Assembly: GCF_023242315.1 (NCBI RefSeq)
Contig: NZ_JALLIY010000003.1
Span: forward strand, 186,001 to 250,000
Origin: Pseudomonas sp. MWU13-2105
GTDB taxonomy: Bacteria > Pseudomonadota > Gammaproteobacteria > Pseudomonadales > Pseudomonadaceae
DNA: 64,000 nucleotides
Direction: 5' to 3'
Shown piece after piece: positions 53,950 through 63,085 of the stretch. Numbering within the stretch: position 1 is the first letter of the stretch; each line of letters begins with the position of its first letter. Under the pieces are notes generated by a model. The model was not told the origin of the DNA, made no database searches, and worked only from the letters and a program-made list of their open reading frames with translations. Both the position numbers and the translations under genes were made by a program.

Positions 53950-54263
53950 GAACAACATCCTTTTGCACGAAAGAGAAGGTGCTCATCAAATACCAGAACG
54001 TCGTCGTTGAGCAATCCCTCAATCGGCTCGCGGATTTCCGACAGCCTTGCCAGGGAAACCGACGCAATGTCTTCATGTGTTCCGGTGCTGGCCAGGGAGA
54101 TGGTGCAATAGCGGCAATGCTTTGACCGTTCGTCGGAACTGTCAATTATGACAGGTTGTTACGACGGCTCCGGCTAGAGTCATATATAGCCAAGAGACCT
54201 GCTTGTCCGGCGGGTACGGTTGTAAAGGCCATCAGGACATAATCCCGTTCAGTATGGAGAGAC
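53950..54263. other. 314-bp region without a recognised gene
   Basis: Between the divergent aldo/keto reductase gene and the small exported-protein gene. I found no convincing coding frame or repeat. The right end carries a GGAGAG ribosome-binding site for the following gene. Confidence 0.5.
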
Positions 54264-54497
54264 ATGATGCTTAATTCGAAACGTCTTAAGGCGCTGGCCA
54301 TGGCGATCGTTGTTGCCCAGGCGGGTGTGGTCCCGATGGTGATGGCGCAGGCGCAGGTGGCGCCTGTGACGCAGACCCAGAAGGTCACTTCCGAGAAGGC
54401 CGACATGCAGCTGGCGGCGAAGAAAAAACACCACAAGAAACACAAGAAAGCCAAGAGCGCCGCGATTCAAAGCGTGAGCGCGAACGCCACCGCCTGA
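54264..54497 (+). CDS. Small exported Lys/His-rich protein
   Basis: 77 residues: a signal peptide (hydrophobic LAMAIVVAQAGVVPMVMAQA, cleavage near 29-30) followed by a short mature peptide with the basic cluster KKKHHKKHKKAK. GGAGAG lies just before the ATG pair (54264 and 54267). A strong terminator follows. No known domain; the His/Lys cluster could bind metal or polyanions. Confidence 0.72.
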   Translation: MMLNSKRLKALAMAIVVAQAGVVPMVMAQAQVAPVTQTQKVTSEKADMQLAAKKKHHKKHKKAKSAAIQSVSANATA

Positions 54498-54519
54498 TTT
54501 TATTTATTGGGGGGCGACG

Positions 54520-54560
54520 AGCCCGAGGGCGACAGCGATGTCGACCCTCGGGCTTTTTAT
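54520..54560. terminator. Terminator between the small protein gene and the MFS gene
   Basis: AGCCCGAGGG (54520-54529) pairs perfectly with CCCTCGGGCT (54545-54554), followed by TTTTTAT. It serves the plus-strand gene and lies right beside the 3' end of the minus-strand MFS gene. Confidence 0.85.
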
Positions 54561-54570
54561 TGCCGTCGTT

Positions 54571-55884
54571 TCACTTCGCCCGCAGGGTGCGGGTCATGCG
54601 CAGGGCCAGCAGACTGCCGGCAACGATCACCGCGGCCAGTACATACAGGGCGGCGTCGGTGGAGCCGCTGGCATCCTTGACCCAACCCACCAGGTACGGG
54701 CTGAGGAAACCGGCCATCTGGCCCATGGAGTTGATCAGCGCCAGGCCACCGGCGGCCGCGCCGGCACTGAGCAGGGCGGTGGGCACCGGCCAGAACATCG
54801 GCAGGCCGGTGAGGGCGCCCATGGTGGCAATCGTCAGGCCGAGAATCGCGATGGCCGGCGAGGTGGCGAAATTCACCGCGATCAACAGGCCGATCGCGCC
54901 CATCAGCATCGGCACCACCAGGTGCCAGCGGCGTTCCTTGCGCAGGTCGGCGGAGCGGCCCACCAGCAGCATGAACAGCGCCGCCAGCAGGTAGGGAATC
55001 GCACTGAGCCAGCCAATCACCAGGTTGTCGCTGAAGCCGAGATTCTTGATGATCGACGGTAGCCAGAAGTTGATGGCGTAGACGCCACTCTGGATGCAGA
55101 AGTAGATCAGGCCAAAGGCCCAGATGGCCGGATTCTTGAACACTTCACCCAGCGAGTCGCTGACCGCCTTGGGTTTGTTGGCGGCATCGACGGCCTGGTC
55201 GGCTTCCAGTACCGCGCGCTCCTCGGCGGTCAGCCATTTGGCGTTGGCAAATTTGTCCGCCAGCAGGAAGAACGCGGCAATGCCCAGGGCGATGGTCGGG
55301 ATGCCCTGCAACAGGAACATCCACTGCCAGCCGGCCAGGCCGCCCTGGCCGGCGGCAAAGTGATTGAGGATCCAGCCGGAGAACGGGCTGCCGAGCAGGC
55401 CCGAGACCGGGATCGCCGACATGAACAGGGCCATGATCCGTCCGCGCCGGAAGCTCGGGAACCACTGCGAGAGGTACAGCACCACGCCAGGGAAGAAGCC
55501 GGCTTCGGCGGCCCCGGTGAACAGGCGCAGGGTGTAGAACTGGGTCGGTGTACTGACGAACAGCAGGCAGGTGGACAACACTCCCCAGGTGATCATCATC
55601 AGGGCGATCCAGCGTCGTGGGCCGAAGCGGCTCAGCGCCAGGTTGCTCGGCACGCCGCAGAGCACGTAGCCGATAAAGAATATCCCGGCGCCGAGGCCGT
55701 AGATGGTTTCGCTGAATTTCAAGGCGTCGAGCATCTGCAGCTTGGCAAATCCAACATTGACCCGGTCGAGGTAGTTGAACAGGTAGCAGATGAAGATGAA
55801 GGGGATCAGGCGCAGGGTGATGCGCTTGTATACGGCGTTTTTCAAGTCAGCGGTGGCCTGGGATAACGCGGCGCTCTGTGACAT
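54571..55884 (-). CDS. MFS transporter, anion:cation symporter family
   Basis: 437 residues, 12 helices, family signatures YLFNYLDRVNVGFAKLQM and GAAEAGFFPGVVLYLSQWFP of the ACS (GudP/phthalate permease) group. Divergent from a CdaR-type activator and near a glycerate kinase gene, so D-glycerate or a sugar diacid is the likely substrate (inference). Confidence 0.88.
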   Translation of the reverse strand: MSQSAALSQATADLKNAVYKRITLRLIPFIFICYLFNYLDRVNVGFAKLQMLDALKFSETIYGLGAGIFFIGYVLCGVPSNLALSRFGPRRWIALMMITWGVLSTCLLFVSTPTQFYTLRLFTGAAEAGFFPGVVLYLSQWFPSFRRGRIMALFMSAIPVSGLLGSPFSGWILNHFAAGQGGLAGWQWMFLLQGIPTIALGIAAFFLLADKFANAKWLTAEERAVLEADQAVDAANKPKAVSDSLGEVFKNPAIWAFGLIYFCIQSGVYAINFWLPSIIKNLGFSDNLVIGWLSAIPYLLAALFMLLVGRSADLRKERRWHLVVPMLMGAIGLLIAVNFATSPAIAILGLTIATMGALTGLPMFWPVPTALLSAGAAAGGLALINSMGQMAGFLSPYLVGWVKDASGSTDAALYVLAAVIVAGSLLALRMTRTLRAK

Positions 55885-56051
55885 GGCGGTCTCTCTTTAT
55901 TATGATTTTTTGCGAGGCAAGGGTAACTTGATCGCCCTGTGAGTCTCGGTCACCCCAGCCTTGCTGTCTTTGTGCCAGTGCACAGGCTTTGCCGGTGTAC
56001 CCTGTGCTGCTGAACAAACCTCGCCCCACCTGAACCAAGGACCCTACCGCT

Positions 56052-57161
56052 ATGTTCGAACTGGACCATGACCTTGCGCAGGATATCGTCGATCGTACGA
56101 TGGCCATTCTGCCCTACAACGTCAATGTCATGGACAGCCAGGGCCTGATCCTGGGCAGTGGCGAGCCGGAGCGGATCAATACCCGCCACGAAGGCGCGCA
56201 ACTGGTGCTGGCGAACGGCCGGGTGGTGGTCATCGACGAGCAGGCGGCCAAGTGCCTGAAGGGCGTGCAGCCGGGGATCAACCTGCCGCTGATGCATGAC
56301 GAACGGCTGATCGGTGTACTGGGCATTACCGGTGAACCGGAGCAACTGCGCACCTACGCCGAACTGGTGCGCATGACCGCCGAAATGCTTGTCGGCCAGC
56401 GTCATCAGCAGGCCGAGCAGCAGTGGCGGCGCCAGCGCTGCGACGACCTGCTGGCCTTGTTGCTCAGTGACCAGGGCGATTCGCCACGGCTGATCGACGA
56501 GGCCCGGCAGATGGGGCTCAAGCCGCAGTTGCCACGGATTCCCTACCTGTTCGAGCTGGACCCGGGGCAGAGCGCCGAAGCGTTGCTGGCCTGGTTGCAG
56601 TCGCGTTATCCCGACAGTTGGTGCGTGAGCGGCTCGACCGCCTCGCTGCTCTGGTGTCGGCCAGCGACGCTGATCCTCGACGATCAGCGCCTGCTGGAGA
56701 AGCTCGACAGCCTGGGCTGGAAGATCGCCCGCGTGGCGGTGGGCGGGCCGGCCGACGGCTTGCAGGGCCTGCGTCGTTGCTATCGGCGGGTCGGCGATCT
56801 GCTCGCTTATGGCCGGGATGTCTTGCCCCACAGCCGCCTGTTGCCGCTCAATCGTTATCGTTTGCCGGTGATGCTCTGGCGGCATCGCGGCGACGATGCG
56901 CTGGAAGAGTTGCTCAAGCCGTTGCGCAAGGTGCTTGCCAAGGACAGCAACGGCCAGTTGCTCGCCACCTTGCGCAGCTGGTGCGAGCATGACGGCCAGA
57001 GCCAGGCCTGTGCCGAGGCGCTGGGGATTCACCGCAACAGCCTGCGCTACCGGATGGAGCGGATCGCCGAAATCAGTGGTGTCGATCCGCTGCGCCTGGA
57101 CGGGATGCTGGCGTTGTACCTGGGGGTGCAACTGTTGCCCCACGGCGAGGTGCCAACCTAG
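56052..57161 (+). CDS. cdaR: CdaR-family sugar-diacid/glycerate regulator
   Basis: 369 residues: an N-terminal diacid-recognition domain (about 5-135; DIVDRTMAILPYNVNVMDSQ) and a C-terminal PucR-type helix-turn-helix (CAEALGIHRNSLRYRMERI). E. coli CdaR activates galactarate, glucarate and glycerate genes. It lies between the MFS permease and glycerate kinase genes and probably controls both. Starts 167 bp from the MFS gene on the opposite strand. Confidence 0.88.
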   Translation: MFELDHDLAQDIVDRTMAILPYNVNVMDSQGLILGSGEPERINTRHEGAQLVLANGRVVVIDEQAAKCLKGVQPGINLPLMHDERLIGVLGITGEPEQLRTYAELVRMTAEMLVGQRHQQAEQQWRRQRCDDLLALLLSDQGDSPRLIDEARQMGLKPQLPRIPYLFELDPGQSAEALLAWLQSRYPDSWCVSGSTASLLWCRPATLILDDQRLLEKLDSLGWKIARVAVGGPADGLQGLRRCYRRVGDLLAYGRDVLPHSRLLPLNRYRLPVMLWRHRGDDALEELLKPLRKVLAKDSNGQLLATLRSWCEHDGQSQACAEALGIHRNSLRYRMERIAEISGVDPLRLDGMLALYLGVQLLPHGEVPT

Positions 57162-57188
57162 ATAGCGTCGCTGCGTTCAACGCGATCC

Positions 57189-57276
57189 CTGTAGGAACCG
57201 GTTTGCCGGCGATGAGGCCCTAGAGTCTTGTATCGTTCTTGTCGCCGCCGTCGCCGGCAAGCCGGCTCCCGCGCGG
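57189..57276. repeat. GTTTGCCGGC intergenic inverted repeat
   Basis: CTGTAGGAACCGGTTTGCCGG at the left and CGCCGGCAAGCCGGCTCCC at the right form a long stem. Placed between cdaR and the glycerate kinase gene; may separate their expression. Confidence 0.65.
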
Positions 57277-57406
57277 GATTGGACGAACTACCAGAGATCG
57301 TTTGTAGGAATGAACAATAAAGCCCGCCCGGACTTGTGCAGCAGACTGGCGTCATTCCCTGTTTCAACTGGCAGCATGGACGTCACAAGAACTGGAGATC
57401 GCCCCC

Positions 57407-58582
57407 ATGAAAATCATCATCGCCCCCGACTCGTTCAAGGACAGCCTCAGCGCCGAAGGCGTGGCCCGGGCGATTGCCGAAGGCCTGGCGCGGGTGCTGC
57501 CCGAGGCGCAGTTGATTGAATGCCCGATGGCGGATGGCGGCGAGGGGACGGTGGCCTCGGTGTTGGCGGCGTGCAATGGCGAGTTGCGCCAGCAGCGCGT
57601 GCGCGGTCCCCTGGGGGCAGCGGTAGATGCGCATTGGGGCTGGTTGCCGAGCAGCGCCACGGCGATTATCGAGATGGCCGAGGCCAGTGGTTTGCAACTG
57701 GTGCCGCATGCGCAGCGCGATGCCTGCATCACCAGTACTTTCGGCACCGGTGAGTTGATCCGCGCGGCCCTGGATGCCGGTGCGCAACGGATCATCCTGG
57801 CGATCGGTGGCAGCGCTACCAACGATGCCGGTGCTGGTGCCTTACAGGCCCTGGGTGTGGGCCTGTTCGATGGCCGCGGCGAGGTCGTGCCGGCAGGCGG
57901 CCTGGCCTTGGCCGCAGTGGCGCGGGTGGCCCTTGAGGGGATCGACCCGCGCATTGGCCGGGTGCGTTTCGAGATCGCCGCCGACGTGAACAATCCCCTG
58001 TGCGGCGAGCAGGGCGCTTCGGCGATCTTCGGTCCGCAGAAAGGCGCGACCCCGGCCCAGGTGCGTGAACTGGATGCGGCCCTCGGGCATTTCGCCGATC
58101 TGTGTGCCCGGGTGCTGGGCCAGGACGTGCGTGACCAGCCGGGCAGCGGTGCGGCGGGCGGCCTGGGCTTCGCCGCCAAGGCTTTCCTCGGCGCGCGCTT
58201 TCGGCCCGGTGTGGAGGTGGTGGCGGAACTGGTGGGGCTGGCCGCGGCGGTGCGCGGTGCCGACCTGGTGATTACCGGCGAAGGCCGCTTCGATGCCCAG
58301 ACCTTGCGCGGCAAGACCCCCTTCGGCGTAGCGCGGATCGCCCGGGAACAGGGTGTGCCGGTAATCGTGCTGGCGGGCACCCTCGGTGAAGGGTATGAGC
58401 AGATGTACGCCCACGGGGTCGACGCGGCTTTTGCCTTGGCGTCCGGGCCCATGAGCCTGGAACAGGCCTGTCGCGAGGCGCCGCGCCTGCTGAGTGCGCG
58501 GGCCGGGGACATTGCCCGGGTCTGGAAGCTGGCGGCCGGTTCACGGGGCTGTGGTATTGCCGGGAAATCGTCCCGTCCGTGA
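57407..58582 (+). CDS. garK: Glycerate 2-kinase (GarK/GlxK family)
   Basis: 391 residues, normal family length. IAPDSFKDSLSA at the start, PMADGGEGTV, SFGTGEL-type loop TSTFGTGELI, IGGSATNDAGAG and GEGRFDAQTLRGKTP are glycerate-kinase signatures. It phosphorylates D-glycerate to 2-phosphoglycerate with ATP in the cytoplasm. Completes a glycerate-use module with the MFS permease and CdaR. Confidence 0.93.
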   Translation: MKIIIAPDSFKDSLSAEGVARAIAEGLARVLPEAQLIECPMADGGEGTVASVLAACNGELRQQRVRGPLGAAVDAHWGWLPSSATAIIEMAEASGLQLVPHAQRDACITSTFGTGELIRAALDAGAQRIILAIGGSATNDAGAGALQALGVGLFDGRGEVVPAGGLALAAVARVALEGIDPRIGRVRFEIAADVNNPLCGEQGASAIFGPQKGATPAQVRELDAALGHFADLCARVLGQDVRDQPGSGAAGGLGFAAKAFLGARFRPGVEVVAELVGLAAAVRGADLVITGEGRFDAQTLRGKTPFGVARIAREQGVPVIVLAGTLGEGYEQMYAHGVDAAFALASGPMSLEQACREAPRLLSARAGDIARVWKLAAGSRGCGIAGKSSRP

Positions 58583-58673
58583 AGAATGACAATGTCCGGT
58601 GTCTCCTCGGGCCATTCAGGGCTAAGCTTGCGATCAGTCCAAGGTTTCGGACTTGTCTGCCCGGAGATGTTCC

Positions 58674-59291
58674 ATGGCTCGTGCCCGCCCGCAACTGATC
58701 AGCGCAAAACTTGCAAAATTGCACCCCACCCAAGTCACCGTCGGCCTGCAAGAGGTCGCCCTCAAGCAAGCCCAATGGCAAACCCTCAAGCGCAAGGAGC
58801 GCGAAGCCGCCCTCGATAACCACTGGTTTCCCTGCGTGCTCGGGCCGGAAGGCCGGCACTACATCGTCGATCACCATCACTTCGGCCTGGCGCTGATGCA
58901 GGAAGAGGTGAAGAAGGTCTCATTGGTGGTGCTCAAGGACCTCTCGTTCGTCGAACCCGCGAGCTTCTGGACCATCATGGACTTCCACCAGTGGGTCCAT
59001 CCCTACGACGCCAAGGGTATTCGCCGCGGTTACGACAAAGTCCCCGGGTGTATCAGCGAGCTACAGGACGATCCCTATCGCAGCCTGGCCGGTGCCTTGC
59101 GCCGGGCCGGTGGCTTTGCCAAGGATGTCACGCCCTTCAGCGAGTTTCTCTGGGCCGACTTCTTCCGCACGCGCATAACCGCCGCCGAACTCGGTTCGTC
59201 GAGCGAGCAGTTGCAGGCGATCGCCCTCAAGCTGGCCCGTAGTCAGGCCGCACGTTACCTGCCGGGTTGGAGTGGTCCGATCGATGCCTGA
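58674..59291 (+). CDS. ParB-like (ParBc_2/Srx fold) protein
   Basis: 205 residues from ATG 58674 (GGAG 8 bases upstream). Motifs HPTQVTVGLQEV and YIVDHHHFGLAL fit the putative ParB-like nuclease family, which has no partition helix-turn-helix here. Function is unknown; members are nucleotide-binding-fold proteins. Its last 8 bases overlap the start of a SulP transporter gene, so the two are coupled. Confidence 0.75.
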   Translation: MARARPQLISAKLAKLHPTQVTVGLQEVALKQAQWQTLKRKEREAALDNHWFPCVLGPEGRHYIVDHHHFGLALMQEEVKKVSLVVLKDLSFVEPASFWTIMDFHQWVHPYDAKGIRRGYDKVPGCISELQDDPYRSLAGALRRAGGFAKDVTPFSEFLWADFFRTRITAAELGSSSEQLQAIALKLARSQAARYLPGWSGPIDA

Positions 59292-60963
59292 GCCGTCCGT
59301 ATCGCCCACCCCGATGCCCGCCGAGGAAACCACACGCGGTTGGGCGGATCTGATTGCCGGGCTGTCTATTGCCGGCTTGCTATTACCCGAAGCGGTCGCC
59401 TATTCCAGTATCGCCAACGTACCGCCCCAGGCCGGGGTCATCGCACTCTTCGCCGGGCTGCTGTGCTACGGCCTGTTCGGCACCAGCCGTTATGCGATTG
59501 TGTCCGCCACCTCATCGTCGGCGGCGGTGCTGGCGGCGGCCACGGTCTCGGTGGCCGGTCCCGACATGGCGCTGCGCCTGACCATGGCCATCGGCCTGGT
59601 GATGATCACCGGCCTGATGTTCCTGCTCGCCGGCCTGTTCAAGCTGGGCAGCGTCACATCCTTCATTGCCAAGCCGGTGTTGCGTGGCTTTGCCTTCGGC
59701 CTGGCGGTGACCATCATCCTCAAGCAGTTCGCGAGTATCGTCCATGTCAACCCCGCCCACGGCGATCTGATCCGCTTCGTGCCCGAATTGCTCAGCCAGT
59801 TGCCACTCTGGAACTGGGCCGGTGTGGTGGTGGCGGTCGTCGCCCTGATGCTGCTTTCGGTGCTCGGCCGCTACCGGCGCTTGCCGGGTGGGTTGCTGGT
59901 GGTGATGCTCGGCGTCGCGGCTGGCAAGTGGCTGGATCTGCCTGGCTACGGCGTCAACCTGATCGGCGTGATCGACCTGCAACTGGCGGTGCCGTCGCTG
60001 CCACGTCTGGGCTTCTCCGAGTGGCTGAAGCTGGTGGAGCTGGGCTTTGCCATGGTGATGATTCTCTACGCCGAGTCCTATGGCTCGATCAGCGCCTTTG
60101 CCCTCAAGCACGGTGACCGGGTCCACTCCAACCGCGACCTGCTGGTACTGGGTGGCGCCAACCTGTTGTCCGGCCTGTTCCATGGCATGCCCGCCGGTGC
60201 CGGCTACTCGGCGACCTCGGCGAATGACGCCGCCGGTGCCACTTCAAGGTTTGCCGGGGTGGTGGCGGCGCTGGTAGTGCTGGTGATCGTACTGACCTTG
60301 CTGCCGCTGATCGCCCTGACGCCGGAGCCGGTACTGGCGGCCATTGTCATTCACGCCTTGACCCGGGCCCTGAGCCTGGAGCCCTTGCATCGTTACTTCA
60401 TCTGGCGGCGGGATCGCTTCCTGGCGATCTGTGCGGTGGCCGCGGTGTTGCTGCTCGGGGTGCTGGATGGCCTGCTGGCGGCGGTGGCGATCAGCCTGAT
60501 GCTGATGTTGCGGCAAATGTCCTCGGCGTCCATCCAGGTACTGGGGCATATCGCCGACGGCCATGATTTTGTCGACTGTCAATTGCATCCCCAGGCCCGC
60601 GAAGTGCCCGGGCTGTTGATCGTGCGACCGGGCGAGCCGCTGTTCTTCGCCAACGCGGAACGGATCCTGGGCAGTGTCTCGCGGCAGGTTCGCCTGCAAG
60701 GTCCGCAGGTGCATTCGGTGATTCTCAGCCTGGAAGAGTCGCCGGATCTCGATGGCACCAGCCTGGAAGCCTTGCAGGACTTTATCCTGCGGTTCCAGGT
60801 CGAGGGCAAGCGGTTGTTGTTCGCGCGCTTGAAGCACGCTGCGCATCAGGCCCTGCTGGCAATGCCCGGCGAGACGCTGGCGCAGGTGACGCTCAGTGAT
60901 TTGAGCGTGTATGCGGTGGTGCAGCAGGTCAATCAGCCGAGCGACACGGGCAACCCGAGCTGA
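59284..60963 (+). CDS. SulP-family anion transporter with STAS domain
   Basis: 559 residues from ATG 59284, inside the end of the ParB-like gene; a GTG four codons earlier is possible. About 12 helices (GLSIAGLLLPEAVAYSSIA; SAFALKHGDRVHSNRDLLVL) and a C-terminal STAS domain (about 430-545). Likely an inorganic anion transporter such as sulfate; distinct from the SulP at 42942-44384. Confidence 0.9.
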   Translation: MPEPSVSPTPMPAEETTRGWADLIAGLSIAGLLLPEAVAYSSIANVPPQAGVIALFAGLLCYGLFGTSRYAIVSATSSSAAVLAAATVSVAGPDMALRLTMAIGLVMITGLMFLLAGLFKLGSVTSFIAKPVLRGFAFGLAVTIILKQFASIVHVNPAHGDLIRFVPELLSQLPLWNWAGVVVAVVALMLLSVLGRYRRLPGGLLVVMLGVAAGKWLDLPGYGVNLIGVIDLQLAVPSLPRLGFSEWLKLVELGFAMVMILYAESYGSISAFALKHGDRVHSNRDLLVLGGANLLSGLFHGMPAGAGYSATSANDAAGATSRFAGVVAALVVLVIVLTLLPLIALTPEPVLAAIVIHALTRALSLEPLHRYFIWRRDRFLAICAVAAVLLLGVLDGLLAAVAISLMLMLRQMSSASIQVLGHIADGHDFVDCQLHPQAREVPGLLIVRPGEPLFFANAERILGSVSRQVRLQGPQVHSVILSLEESPDLDGTSLEALQDFILRFQVEGKRLLFARLKHAAHQALLAMPGETLAQVTLSDLSVYAVVQQVNQPSDTGNPS

Positions 60964-60981
60964 CCTTCGCCGGGCTGCCGG

Positions 60982-61007
60982 CCCCCCCGCGCCAAGGCGC
61001 GGGGGGC
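60982..61007. terminator. GC hairpin between convergent SulP and pncA genes
   Basis: CCCCCCGCGCC and GGCGCGGGGGG form a very stable stem with an AA loop. No T-run, so it may stop both transcripts only partly. Confidence 0.55.
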
Positions 61008-61017
61008 GTCACTGTGT

Positions 61018-61671
61018 TCAGGTCGGCAGCGCCATCGAGTCGATGAGCTTCACCCCGGCACTTTCCATCTCGCCCAGCGCGCGCTGTAGTGAGCCGTCGA
61101 GGTCAATGGCCCGGCAGGCGTCGACGATCAGTGCGGTGCTGAAACCCGCCGCCCGGGCATCAAGGGCTGACCAGGCGACGCAATAGTCCAGTGCCAGGCC
61201 GACCAGGTAGACGCTGTCGATACCGCGCTCCTTCAGATAGCCGGCCAGGCCGGTGGGCGTGCGCCGGTCGGCTTCGACGAAGGCCGAATAGCTGTCGATG
61301 TCGCGGTTGCAGCCCTTGCGCACGATCAGTTGCGCATGGGGCAGGTCCAGATCGGCATGCAACCGTGCGCCGTGGCTGCCTTGCACGCAGTGGTCCGGCC
61401 AGAGGGTTTGCGCGCCATAGGGCAGTTGCACGCTATCGAAGGGGGCGCGGCCCGGATGGCTGCTGGCGAACGAGACGTGGCCGGCGGGATGCCAGTCCTG
61501 GGCGATGACCACATTGCGAAAGCGGGCGCCCAGGCGGTTGATCAGCGGCACGATCTCGTCACCGCCCTGGACCGCCAGTTGGCCACCGGGGATGAAGTCA
61601 TTCTGCATATCGATCACCACCAGGGCACAGCGCCGATCGTTCAGGGGCGGCAGGTTGTGGGACGGGGACAT
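61018..61671 (-). CDS. pncA: Nicotinamidase
   Basis: 217 residues of the isochorismatase-like hydrolase fold. Catalytic Asp in VIDMQNDFIPGG, Lys in IVRKGCNRD and Cys in GLALDYCVAWSALDA; metal ligands in DWHPAGHVSFAS. It converts nicotinamide to nicotinate for NAD salvage in the cytoplasm. Confidence 0.93.
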   Translation of the reverse strand: MSPSHNLPPLNDRRCALVVIDMQNDFIPGGQLAVQGGDEIVPLINRLGARFRNVVIAQDWHPAGHVSFASSHPGRAPFDSVQLPYGAQTLWPDHCVQGSHGARLHADLDLPHAQLIVRKGCNRDIDSYSAFVEADRRTPTGLAGYLKERGIDSVYLVGLALDYCVAWSALDARAAGFSTALIVDACRAIDLDGSLQRALGEMESAGVKLIDSMALPT

Positions 61672-61802
61672 AAGACCTCCTTGGAAATGGGATTCGACCT
61701 GGAAGATTCTAGTCGTTGCGTCTGCGCCAGGCAGCAGCCCTGACCGTCGGCGATGGCGTCGGTGAGACAGGGATCGCCATCGCTGTTACACCCATTCCGG
61801 AC

Positions 61803-62591
61803 TCAACTGGCGAAACGCTGCCTGAGCAGGTCGGCCATGCCGTTCAGCTCAGTCAGCGGGTTGTGTCCGATCAACATATAGGCATAGGTCGGCCCGGACC
61901 AGAACACCACGTTCATGCCATGGCGTACTTCCTGCGCCAGGGCCCGGGTCCCGGTTTTCGAGTGGGTGATACACAACGCCAGCGGCCCGTGTTGTGGGTC
62001 CAGGTAGTTGATCTGGGCAATCGGTGTATGTTCATACTCCAACATCTGCGCGCGCTTGAGTTGTGCGGCCGGCAGTTGGACCTGGGCCGGCTCAAGCGCC
62101 AAGCCCAGGTGCTGCTCGACACTGTGCAACTGGGCCCGATGATCGGCATCGTCGCCGGGCAGGTTCTCCAGTGTCTGCGCCGTGTAGAGCACCATGTAGT
62201 CGGCCACCAGTCCACGCCAGCTGATTTCGCTCGACGGCGCGGGTGTCTGCCAGGCCTGGAACAATCGGTCCGCGGCAATTCCCGCGACCATGAAGCTGGC
62301 GGCCACGGCGAGAAAACCGCGCCGGCTCATCGGCGCCGCGGCTTCCCTTTCTGTCGGCAGGGCGTGCAGCATGGCCTCCAGGCGGGCCCGGGGCGCCTGT
62401 TCGAGCAGTTCGCCATAGGCATCCTGGAACGGCAGGTCGCTGCGCATCAGCCACTCAAGACGCTCGGCCAGCGCTTCGTCATGGGCCAGGGCCGCCTCAA
62501 TCCGGTTGCGCTCCTCGGCGCCCAGTTCGTCGTCGAGAAAGGCCACCAGTTGTTCATCCGTGGGGGTGTAGTGCGAACGCTGGTCAGTCAT
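61803..62591 (-). CDS. Anti-sigma factor with twin-arginine-like membrane segment
   Basis: 262 residues: a cytoplasmic anti-sigma domain (about 10-75; EQLVAFLDDELGAEERNRIEAAL), then SRRGFLAVAASFMVAGIAA (about 89-107), which looks like a Tat signal used as the membrane anchor. A periplasmic domain of about 150 residues follows. It overlaps the ECF sigma gene by 4 bases and should inhibit it. Signal unknown. Confidence 0.85.
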   Translation of the reverse strand: MTDQRSHYTPTDEQLVAFLDDELGAEERNRIEAALAHDEALAERLEWLMRSDLPFQDAYGELLEQAPRARLEAMLHALPTEREAAAPMSRRGFLAVAASFMVAGIAADRLFQAWQTPAPSSEISWRGLVADYMVLYTAQTLENLPGDDADHRAQLHSVEQHLGLALEPAQVQLPAAQLKRAQMLEYEHTPIAQINYLDPQHGPLALCITHSKTGTRALAQEVRHGMNVVFWSGPTYAYMLIGHNPLTELNGMADLLRQRFAS

Positions 62592-63085
62592 CGCCGTTCT
62601 CCGCTGTTTGTGCTGGGCACGGCACGCAACGGCGGATGTTCCGCCAGTTTCACGCGTGCGGCGGCCAGCCGGCTCATGACCGTACCGATGGGCACTTCGA
62701 GCACCTGGGCCACTTCCTTGTAGGACAGGCCTTCGACGTAGGCGAGAAACACCGTTTCGCGCTGGGCATCGGGCAGGGCATCGACGCGCTTGATCACCTG
62801 GGCAGCCAGTACGTGGGTCTGTACCACTTGCTCGCCGTCGAAGCTCAAGGCTTCGTCGGCATCGACCAGGCCCTGGCCACGGCGAACCCGCTGGGAGCGC
62901 ACCTCATTGAGCCAGATCGAGTGCAGGATGCTCAGCAGCCAGCGGTCCATGCGCGTGCCCGAGACGAACTGCTCGCCGCGCTCCAGGGCGCGGACACAGG
63001 TAGCCTGCACCAGGTCCTCGGCGATATGGCGTTGGCGAGACAGCACCAGCGCGTAACGCCACAGGCGCGGCAGGTGCTCCCCCAT
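62588..63085 (-). CDS. ECF sigma factor
   Basis: 165 residues from the first ATG: region 2 (LWRYALVLSRQRHIAEDLVQ; RWLLSILHSIWLNEVRS) and region 4 (LPDAQRETVFLAYVEGLSYKEVAQVLEVPIGTVMSRL). A perfect GGAGG at 63121-63125 precedes an in-frame ATC (63115) with 5-base spacing, ten codons upstream of the ATG. The true start may therefore be longer than annotated, with a non-standard codon or a sequencing variant. Coupled to the anti-sigma gene downstream. Confidence 0.87.
   Translation of the reverse strand: MGEHLPRLWRYALVLSRQRHIAEDLVQATCVRALERGEQFVSGTRMDRWLLSILHSIWLNEVRSQRVRRGQGLVDADEALSFDGEQVVQTHVLAAQVIKRVDALPDAQRETVFLAYVEGLSYKEVAQVLEVPIGTVMSRLAAARVKLAEHPPLRAVPSTNSGERR

Noticed and set aside
58674..59291. 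Plasmid or chromosome partition ParB
   Set aside because: No helix-turn-helix, no ParA neighbour and no parS-like repeats.
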